Shown piece after piece: positions 56,786-64,000 of a stretch of 64,000 bases of DNA. Within the stretch, counting starts at the first letter, position 1. Each line of letters opens with the position of its first letter. The DNA lies in assembly GCA_036365455.1 (NCBI GenBank), contig JAWQUS010000003.1, positions 2,438,001 to 2,502,000 of the forward strand. The letters are read 5' to 3'. A program made the position numbers and the translations under genes. The DNA comes from Macrosoma leucophasiata. Its lineage: Eukaryota > Arthropoda > Insecta > Lepidoptera > Hedylidae. The notes beneath the pieces are model-generated. The model was not told the origin of the DNA. It saw only the letters and a program-made list of their open reading frames with translations, and ran no database searches.

Positions 56786-57355
56786 GTAAATGTTAAGAAA
56801 TTTAGATAAATGTAATTATTATATTTAATAAAATATATTTAAATAAAATGTAATTATTTAATCTGTCAAGACATGGGACTCCGCCGGCCACTAAAGAACA
56901 ATTGTAATCAACTGTCATATTTTTCTTTTGAGCTGATGGGTTAAAAGCTTGCAGTGTATAAATTCTTAAATTATAATACCTAAATATTCAAGAAAAATAC
57001 ACATATAAAAATATAGATAAAATGCACACTTGAACTTATTTTTAATAACATCCTAATAACTATGTGTGGCTCTATATATCTATAAGTGGTTCTATGGAAC
57101 CTTTATTCCACATAACCTCACTATGGGCCTCATAGAAGGCTCAAGGTCACTTAGAGAACAATGGAGAGGGCTATGCTCGCAGTTTCTCTGTGACTTTTAA
57201 TCAGAAATGAGGAAATTAGCTATTATTTCAATACTACCGACAAACATTATTAACACTTTGAATAAATCTAGTGTCTCATATCCTGTTCGAAAATGTGTAA
57301 AAATACAATACATTTAAATGGCATTATACTAACACAAACAACAACTGTATTTCAG
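56786..57355 (+). other. DALRD3 intron 1
   Basis: 570-bp GT-AG intron without recognisable elements, in phase 2. Confidence 0.8.
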
Positions 57356-57540
57356 GATGCGACAAAAAGAGCTCACTCTTATTGCTCAACACAAGTATGG
57401 GGTCAGAGCAGCCACTGAGTCAAAATGGAAAGAATTTATTGCACACCTCGGTGAATCATCCGCTGCTTTTGAACTACTTCAGACAAAACCGGGGAGTGCC
57501 GTGAAAATACAATTTGATTCAGCTGGAGGATCTAGTAAAG
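57356..57540 (+). CDS. DALRD3: DALRD3 homologue, exon 2
   Basis: Joins exon 1 by completing Arg (AG|G) and reads MRQKELTLIAQHKYGVRAAT, then WKEFIAHLGESSAAFELLQT and VKIQFDSAGGSSKG. The start of the C-terminal DALR region lies here; a similar run (KIxF...S..SSTKG before GTFVMYNCARL) is seen in vertebrate DALRD3. Acceptor tttcag|g; donor taaag|gtggtg, which is less than ideal. Residues 216-277. Confidence 0.85.
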
Positions 57541-57907
57541 GTGGTGTTTTTTTGCCTAAATTTGTCAATTGTCAAGTGTAAAGTCGAATTTTATTGAATT
57601 TTTCTTACTTATTACTTTATCTTTACTCAATCTACTTAAAAAGATTAATTTGAAAGAAGACTTTTTTTTAGCTCAATCAATTGTGTTATTTTTGCTAAGT
57701 CTAGAAAAACTTTGATTTTATTGGAACCTAGCTGTATCCAGTGGTTTTGAATGGAGAGAAATGGAGAGTCTTCCTTAATTAAAAATCTTAACAATTCCCA
57801 AAAAACATTTAATTTGAATTCCCTTTAAACAGACAATATCTTTAGCTTCTTTAGGTGACGAAATTATCATACACACACAGTTAAAAATTAAATTTTAACT
57901 GTTACAG
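57541..57907 (+). other. DALRD3 intron 2
   Basis: 367-bp intron in phase 1, GT-AG, with no repeat seen. Confidence 0.8.
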
Positions 57908-58041
57908 GGGCTGCATTTATATTATACAACTGTGCAAGACTTGAAACTATTATTCGAACCTATAACGAGAAAGTCATTGAGGGGAGCTATCCAGCTCTTC
58001 CTAATATTGATGATGTAGATTTGACCTCACTGACACAAGAA
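57908..58041 (+). CDS. DALRD3: DALRD3 homologue, exon 3 (DALR core)
   Basis: Reads GAAFILYNCARLETIIRTYN, then EKVIEGSYPALPNIDDVDLT and SLTQE. F-x-x-YNCARL is the conserved signature of the DALR domain in this family, equivalent to the YxxARxxxIL helix of arginyl-tRNA synthetases. Acceptor ttacag|gg; donor gaa|gtaaga. Residues 278-322. Confidence 0.92.
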
Positions 58042-58368
58042 GTAAGAAAAATAATATATTTATAATAGTATTTTAATTTATTTTACTGATAAATTGTTAG
58101 AAGGTGTTGACACTACAATATCATATAACATACAGTATGCCTAGTCCTACCCTAGATATGATACTAGCAGTATCATATCTAGCGTAGGCTAAGTAGTTCA
58201 AATACTGTCTGAAGGTGGGGTCAAGAGCTTTCAGAATTGGCAAGCATTTAATGAATTATTCATCTAAATTAGGCATACAAGGCAGTTGTTGGCATTGTCT
58301 GAGGCTTAGGGTGCTTACACAAAACTGAGATGCAATGCGATGCAGTTGACCATACTTTCAATATGTTT

Positions 58369-58528
58369 TTACGGCCCTGTAATTTCCAGCACAGACCCAT
58401 AACCTTAGGCCTCAGGAGTGGTAACGTATCTGCATTTTGGCCTTGGTCTTTAGTGGGTGTCTATAGGCTACTGTCATCACTTAACATCAATGTGAACTGC
58501 AAGCTTGTTTACCACTTCCATTACATAA
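58369..58528 (+). repeat. SINE-like family A copy 16, 5'-truncated
   Basis: Starts at acggccctgtaatttccagc and ends attacataaaaaaa. It directly precedes the tRNA-like repeat. Confidence 0.8.
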
Positions 58529-58540
58529 AAAAATAATGTC

Positions 58541-58940
58541 AGATGAACTAGATTCCCAGTAGTCGCGAGTTCGAGTCTCGCCTGAAGTCAAATTTGTCAA
58601 ATTAAATTAATTTTTTAAAGAAAAATGTAAGGAAATATTTTACTTGAGGCAAGACTCGAACTCGCGACCACTGGGCATCTAGTCCAGCCGCTCTGCCAAC
58701 TGAGCTACCGAAGTCCACGTCCGATTTGTAAAATATTTCCTTCACATTTTATTGCATGGCGGCAGTAATGTCATCGATTGCCAACAATGCTAGTTATAGG
58801 CAAACGATATAATAAACTTTGCAGCTTATGAAATATCGTAAAGAAGTCGCTCTTACCCTTTAATTATTTTATATTATTTTTCGCAATAACACATGCTAGT
58901 GAAATATATTTTTTAAAGAAAAATGGAAAGAATTTTTTTT
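58541..58940. repeat. Diverged relative of the 307-bp tRNA-like unit, inverted pair
   Basis: A forward fragment (58546-58598, gaactagattcccagtag and gagttcgagtctcgcctgaa) faces a longer reverse unit (about 58605-58940) with the same order of spacer words (atcgtaaagaagtcgct, aataacacatgctagtgaaa). Divergence from the 25.9-28.8 kb array is clear but the whole unit is recognisable. Confidence 0.85.
58641..58716 (-). tRNA. Older tRNA-like copy in DALRD3 intron 3
   Basis: The minus strand reads ggacttcggtagctcagttg, then gcagagcggctggactagat and gagttcgagtcttgcctcaa. The A and B boxes are present and closer to ordinary tRNAs than the array copies (cagttggcagagc). It shares the 9-base anticodon loop (actagatgc), but the acceptor stem is weakened. 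Probably a tRNA-like pseudogene. Confidence 0.5.
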
Positions 58941-58997
58941 ATACCTCTACGGCGATACGAAGTTCGTCGGCTAGCTCTTACATACTATTCTTTTTAG

Positions 58998-59156
58998 GAT
59001 GAATGGTGCTTGATCTTCAACTTTGTGCTCGGTCTGCCCTCACTGCTGGCCAACTGTGTGGAGAATGGAGAGTTCAGACCACACCATATCTGCAGTTACT
59101 TGTCAACCATGGTCAAAGTAATCAGTCAATACTACAGGCGAACTAGGATATTGACA
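58998..59156 (+). CDS. DALRD3: DALRD3 homologue, exon 4
   Basis: 53 codons in phase 0, between tttttag|gat and aca|gtaagt. Encodes DEWCLIFNFVLGLPSLLANC, then HHICSYLSTMVKVISQYYRR and TRILT. It aligns by eye with the EWxLLFNxIxxxPxLL and ICKFLxxLSxxxSxYYxRxxIL stretch of vertebrate DALRD3, the middle helices of the DALR bundle. A foldback element begins about 20 bp past the donor. Residues 323-375. Confidence 0.93.
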
Positions 59157-59167
59157 GTAAGTACATT

Positions 59168-59610
59168 GAAAACTACTTTCCGGATTTATCTCGCGTATAA
59201 TAAACTAAAAAGATTATTTAATCGAAAGTCGGGTTCGATTCGATCTTTCAATGACTGACTGTTTATTCATCATCCCTCCATCCGCGCGTGAAGCGCAACA
59301 GAAGGGGGGGGGGGGTTCGGGGGTCGAAAAATGTCCTCCTTCACCGTGCCTATCTGCCCCCGAGGCATCGGGGGCGTGGTCCTAAACGGGAGATGCTGGA
59401 ACGCAGGGGGAACTCGCTGAAGGATCTCTCTCGCTGAAGAAGGAAGGAAGGCTTCATACACTTTTTTTAAAATTTTTTCAATTTAATTTTAATCAAAATT
59501 ATTCAATTTTCTTTTTTTTGGGAATATTCTTTCTCTCTTTTGCGTATATTCTTTTCTCTAGATTCGATTCGATCTTTCAATGAGTGTAGCTCGCGAAAAC
59601 CTAAGAACAT
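59168..59610. mobile_element. Family H-like foldback interrupted by a GC-rich insertion
   Basis: ccggatttatctcgcgtata and atcgaaagtcgggttcgatt at the left resemble the arm of 45985-46330. The word gattcgatctttcaatga occurs at about 59237 and again at 59564, bracketing a GC-rich block (59270-59460, with gaagcgcaacagaagggg and gaggcatcgggggcgtgg). The repeated word on both sides looks like an insertion footprint. Confidence 0.55.
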
Positions 59611-59652
59611 AGTAAGTATACCTACATTTAGGTTATTGTATTGTTTTTCATG

Positions 59653-60010
59653 AAGCACGCACGGCCCCGCGGCTGGTGTAGATCATAAGCGATCTACTCG
59701 GTTAAGCACTAGGGGGGCGGTCGGGTAGTGTGATGGGTGACCGCTAGTGGCAAATTAAATGCGCGTTTCCGTGCTTCGGAGGGCACGTAAAGCCGTCGGT
59801 CCCGGTTGCTATCGATAGATAGCAGTCGTTAAACCTTGTCGGAGGCGCCCATAAGGTTTGAAAACATCCGACAGCGGGTTGGCCACTAATCCACCCACCT
59901 CCACCAATTCGCATTGGAGCAGCGTGGTGGAGTAAGCTCCAGGCCTCCCCCCAAAAAGGGAAAAGATTCGTGCCCAGCAGTGGCACGTATATTATAATGG
60001 GTTGCCATTA
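59653..60010 (-). repeat. Dispersed repeat family B, copy 4 (reverse)
   Basis: Reverse complement of copy 2, from cgcggctggtgtagatc to gggttgccattattatt. Confidence 0.8.
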
Positions 60011-60092
60011 TTATTTTTTTATTATATTGTTTTTCAATTCAGAAATTATGTGAATTAGTGAAAATGGAGGGTGCCACAAGGGTCAATATTTT

Positions 60093-60394
60093 TTTTTTAG
60101 TGCTATGAGGGTGGCAACAAACAAGCATGCAGTTCACATGGATGTTAAGTGATGACTGCAGCCTATAGACATGTACATAAAAACCTGCGGTCAAAATGCA
60201 GATGCGTTACCACTTCTGAGGTCTAAGGTGTTATGCCTCTGTGTCGGAAACTACAGGGCCGTACATCACCACCTGACCGGTACACGATAGTGCTGAACAC
60301 TACCATTTCGCGGAAAATACTTATATTAGGTAATGCGGTGGCGTCGGCGCCTCCGCCCGCGAGCTCCGTCACTGGAGCTTTACCACCAGTAAAA
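60093..60394 (-). repeat. SINE-like family A copy 17, full
   Basis: Minus-oriented copy from a short T-run to ctttaccaccagtaaaa. Confidence 0.82.
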
Positions 60395-60713
60395 TGACAT
60401 CATTAAATATATTAACATTTAATTTTGGCGAGAATTATGTAACGGGTGTGTCTATTTCAAGCTCTGACACACCTCTACCATCGAGTTGTCTGTCTGATGG
60501 CAAGTCTTTCCTTCCTAGGTACATAATAACATTTGAAATTATGAGAACATACCTACTACCTTTTCCTGTTCTTATCAACTGCGATACTAGATATAAATAA
60601 ATAATATATATGTTTATCTCTGGACATTTCGTTCAAGTTCAAGTACGTGCCTACTATTGGTAATTTGTCAAATTGTTTAAGGATATTTACAGACGTGCGA
60701 ACGTTACCTAATT

Positions 60714-60720
<7 letters not shown>

Positions 60721-60779
<59 letters not shown>
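60721..60779. repeat. TA microsatellite
   Basis: About 58 bases of TA dinucleotides. The Ile-Tyr frames across it are artefacts. Confidence 0.95.
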
Positions 60780-60781
<2 letters not shown>

Positions 60782-61557
60782 ACTTTTGGAGAACGGCTAG
60801 ACGATGGACTTGGCTTATTTTGGTTTTGAATTATTTTTTGAATGTTTAGCAAACGTGCGTAATTATGAAGAAAATGTAAGGGCATATTAAAAACAACACT
60901 CATTTTCCCATGCAAATTGTCCGTACGTATCAAACCGTTGGCACATTATATAATTCTGACGCAATACGAATCGCTGGAGCTCTACCACCAGAAAAAAAAA
61001 GGGAATTACGTCACATCATCAGTCACATTTGACGTCTTCGTTTAGAAGCGACGAGCGCCTACTTCAGCGTTTCGTCGCACGTATAAAAACCTTTCTGATA
61101 CCATCTTTGTATATGGTTATGTGGTATTGTAATTAAGACGAAGACCCCTAATAATATTTGTCCTCAGAATTAGGATATCCAGTTTCTTATTAAGATACTT
61201 ATTAAGTTTTCTTACTAGATATGAACCAAAATCTTCATTATTTACTTACCATCAATATGAAATTATGGATTGCATCTTTGTATCCCATTTATTTAATAAT
61301 ATGCAAAATACAGAAGCCAGAATGTAAAAAAATGTAAAATACTAATTAGCTTATCAATCCTGCAAAAAAATGCGTGGGCTGGCTGTGGATCATAGTCCGA
61401 GGATAATCCTAGTTTATTACTTACCTATTGAATGTAATCAGCATATCCGAAGCAGATTAATGAACATGTTGCCTAAATACCGATTATATATTTTCAATCA
61501 ATTTCAAGCATTTCAAAAGTTATTACGTTGGAGGTTCAGTATAAACTACTCTATGGG

Positions 61558-61696
61558 TGAGATTTACAGACCGTTCTACGACTTTACTTTACGACTTTAC
61601 CGTGTACGCTTAGAGCTGTCAAAACCCATACTGTACTGACAGTTCTAAGCATACTTTGCCCAAAGTAAAGTCGCAGTGCGATCTGTGAATCTGACC
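61558..61696. mobile_element. Small MITE, about 139 bp, 33-bp inverted ends
   Basis: tgagatttacagaccg and cgactttacttt at the left are mirrored by aaagtaaagtcg and cgatctgtgaatctga at the right. A shorter mirrored pair (agctgtca / tgacagttct) sits in the middle. No coding capacity. Confidence 0.75.
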
Positions 61697-61970
61697 CTAT
61701 TTGTTGAAGGTTCGTAATATTACATTGGTTATCTTGGAGTGACCACAAATTTTTATTTTTGTCAATATTAGAATTAACCTCTATTCTACATACCTACCTT
61801 CACGCAAGTTTCTTGGCATCTCACTCGGTAGGTAAAAGTAATATTCACCGTGTAAAATAAGTAAATAAAAATCATTCTTTACGTGAACTTCTTCGCTTTA
61901 GCTAAGTTCTTTACTTCTTAGCCTATTAAACATCATGTAAAATAAGTAAGAAATAAACATTTTGTTGTAG

Positions 61971-62090
61971 GAGCCAAGAAAACATCTGCTGCCGGTGATG
62001 TTCGCCCGCCTCCACATGCTCACGGTGATCAACGACACCCTCAAGACGTGCCTCAGTATATTAAATATTAAAAGTGTTACGCAAATGTAA
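61971..62090 (+). CDS. DALRD3: DALRD3 homologue, exon 5 (C-terminus)
   Basis: Acceptor ttgttgtag|gag. Encodes EPRKHLLPVMFARLHMLTVI, then NDTLKTCLSILNIKSVTQM and TAA at 62088-62090. The final helix (EPRxHLxxxMFxRLxxLxxVxxxLxxxLxxLxIxxxxxM) is the ending of the DALR fold in this family and in arginyl-tRNA synthetases. The joined coding sequence of the five exons is 1245 nt (414 residues), open throughout, so the gene appears intact. Confidence 0.93.
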   Translation, partial: EPRKHLLPVMFARLHMLTVINDTLKTCLSILNIKSVTQM

Positions 62091-62214
62091 ATTTACTCTA
62101 TTATTTATAATTCAACCCTATACTTAACCCCACTGGATGAATTGACATAAAAATGCATAGGTACACATTTCAGAAAATTATGTCATTAGAAAACTATGTC
62201 TGAAATTAATTTAA

Positions 62215-62340
62215 AATCAAAATCAAAAAGTTTATTCATTATTTGGGATAACAAGAATTGCTTATGTTAAGTTACGAAATAAATTACTAGTTTAAACTAT
62301 GGTGAGTAACAATAGACACACCATGATACGTCAGTCTACA
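62215..62340 (-). repeat. LINE 3'-end-like repeat, copy 2
   Basis: Partner of 2572-2710, with an aaatcaaaatcaaaa simple tail. Confidence 0.5.
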
Positions 62341-62344
62341 AGTT

Positions 62345-62620
62345 ACAAAAACATATATATATATCAAAATCTATTGCTGTTCGTTAGTCTCGCTAAAACT
62401 CGAGAACGGCTTTACCGATTTGCCAAATTTTGGTTTTGAATGATTTCCGGAAGTCCAGGGAAAGTTCAAAAGGATAAATAAAAAAAACAAAGGAAAATAA
62501 ATAAAAAAAATTGTAAAAACCATAATTTTATTTTTTCATACAAATAGTCCGTATCTATAAAACCTTTGACACATTATTTCATTGTGAGGCAATACGAAGT
62601 TTGCCGGGTCAGCTAGTTGA
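62345..62620 (-). repeat. Dispersed repeat family D, copy 3 (reverse)
   Basis: Reverse complement of the 35330 copy, ending tacgaagtttgccgggtcag. Confidence 0.7.
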
Positions 62621-62854
62621 TAATAAAGCAATATATATCAGTAGAATGTCTGATGAATGATGTAGCTACATACAATACATGTTTACTTATTATGAAAAAA
62701 AAAACAGTAAGTACATAATAATGTCAAAATGTTGACTGGTATGTCGTAAAAATATACCTACCTGTTTTGGGTAAGTATTTGATAATATTTATTCGAATAT
62801 ATCGAAATATTATATCGAAGTACCTCTTCAGATTTTTGTTTCAATATAACTTTT

Positions 62855-63145
62855 TTTTTTATGTCATTAAGTTGACAGACAAGCAGACGGGCCACCTGAT
62901 GGTAAGTGGTCAAGCGCTGCCAACCCTGAAGGACTCTTTTGACGCCATTTTTGAAGAACCCCATATTGTAGCACCGAGGGAACACCTCAGAGGGAAGTTC
63001 GTTCCACAATTTACACGTTCTGGGCAGAAACGAACGAGAAAACCGCACCGTTGAGCACTGCCAGGTGTCCAGTCGGTGAGGGTGAAACTTCTCTCTTCGG
63101 CGGGTAGTACGGTGTAGAAAAAGAGACGGTGGTACCATGTCGAAC
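62855..63145 (-). mobile_element. LINE ORF2 C-terminus fragment
   Basis: Minus-strand frame has SRSFLPRTCKLWNELPSEVF, then YNMGFFKNGVKRVLQG. The SFLPRTxxLWNxLPxxVFPxxYNxxxFKxxVxxxL pattern is the usual last stretch of many insect LINE polyproteins. Upstream RT parts are absent. Confidence 0.8.
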
Positions 63146-64000
63146 AGTTCGACAGAGCACTCACCAACTATATAAAATGTCTTATTTCAAGTGAATATAG
63201 GTAAGTGCAAGATCTCTCGCCCCTGGATGGTAACTGGATATGGGAGTCACGCAGGGCTTAATAAAATTGTTAGACCATTTAACTTTTTGGTGTGACTATA
63301 AATCACTTGCCAATCGATGTCGATGTTTCTTTTTTTAATTATTGAATTGTTCATATTTAGAAACACACATTTAGCGATGTTTTTCATTAAAGTTAAGGAA
63401 TTTACAATAACATGTTTTAAACATGCAACGCAACAGGGTCAGTCAATCGGATTTTTAAATCTAATTTAATTTCTTTAACATAAAGAAATTCTACAAGGTT
63501 ATTAAATTATACTTGTTAAATTGTATGTGTATACATACGTAAAAATTGTGATCACGTAAATGAGAACACTTCAGTAGCAAGGCAAAACCGCCTCGGTAAA
63601 ATCTATACCTACTGGCGTACGAGTTAGGAAGACAATTCAGACAAGATCTAAGATATCTTATCTACGTAAGACAAAAAAAAATACGTGTTGCAGCCCTGGA
63701 CACATTTAAAGGTCACATCACATTATGACGTGACGTGTGCATGAAAAAAAGTACGATTTTTCTTAATATTAAATACCAACGAAATCTTTCCTCAATTTCA
63801 TAGAGATGAATCCACACAAAGATTTTAATATTAATTAAAAAATCCCGAAAAGAGATTTGTACCATTACGGAAAATGGAAAATTCACTGGATAAGTATGGA
63901 CACCTGATAACCTTAGGCCAATTTGTTTCTCATGAAACTATCAATTGTTATTATTTATAACTCTTAACATAGGAATATACCTATCTAACATTTTGCTGTC
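63146..64000. other. No gene recognised
   Basis: AT-rich DNA to the window end, without a supported exon or repeat. Confidence 0.5.

Larger units (their letters stand above)
58042..58997 (+). other. DALRD3 intron 3, carrying a SINE-like copy and an old tRNA-like unit
   Basis: 956-bp intron in phase 0. It contains a small RTE-tail remnant (58190-58250), a family A copy (58369-58528), the tRNA-like 307-bp-unit relative (58541-58940) and a family D end (about 58955-58978) close to the acceptor. Confidence 0.8.
59157..61970 (+). other. DALRD3 intron 4, repeat-rich
   Basis: 2.8-kb phase 0 intron holding a family H foldback interrupted by a GC-rich insertion (59168-59610), a reverse family B copy, a SINE-like copy, a TA microsatellite and a small MITE. 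Confidence 0.8.

Noticed and set aside
60647..60933. Ile-Tyr repeat frames on both strands
   Set aside because: They are the translation of the TA microsatellite.

Overview
The window looks like nuclear DNA of a moth or butterfly (Lepidoptera). It is AT-rich, its genes are split by GT-AG introns, and it is crowded with mobile elements of kinds typical of lepidopteran genomes: mariner copies with TA target duplications, hairpin MITEs with GGGTTGCACCA ends, RTE/Jockey-like LINE tails, DIRS and Penelope fragments, and a small LTR element. I see no bacterial, organellar or viral gene set.

Three cellular genes are supported. (1) The 3' half of a Popeye-domain (POPDC, cAMP-binding membrane protein) gene lies on the + strand, with exons at 23235-23337, 24419-24559 and 31391-31526. 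It has two mutually exclusive candidate last exons, at 42676-42722 and 48555-48619. The N-terminal transmembrane exons were not found; a GC-richer stretch ending in a perfect donor at 598 might be an untranslated first exon. (2) A single-exon DNAJC25 homologue (membrane J-protein) lies on the - strand at 54565-55575. (3) A complete five-exon DALRD3 homologue (DALR anticodon-binding-like, a tRNA m3C methylation cofactor in animals) lies on the + strand from 56139 to 62090. Genes 2 and 3 are divergent and share a 563-bp intergenic promoter with CRE-like sites.

Layout. 1-23 kb: no confident exon; LINE 3' ends, about five copies of a SINE-like poly(A) family, a 917-bp LTR element with apparently identical LTRs (8371-9287), tandem repeats and MITEs. 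23-49 kb: POPDC exons separated by introns full of elements, including the most striking structure of the window (25900-28770). This is a hairpin MITE whose interior holds a near-perfect 307-bp repeat, about five units in one orientation and four in the other. Each unit carries a tRNA-like gene with A and B boxes and a T-run terminator, giving nine tRNA-like loci in a large palindrome. An older relative of the same unit sits in DALRD3 intron 3 (about 58541-58940), and the bare MITE without tRNA sits at 51971-52110. Two mariner deletion derivatives (30327-31330 and 41275-42417) and a degenerate DIRS retroelement (about 37150-39160) are also in POPDC introns. 49-54.5 kb: intergenic repeats. 54.5-62.1 kb: the divergent DNAJC25/DALRD3 pair. 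62.1-64 kb: a LINE fragment and unassigned DNA.

All boundaries and homologies come from reading the sequence and from knowledge of the families; no alignment or database search was run.
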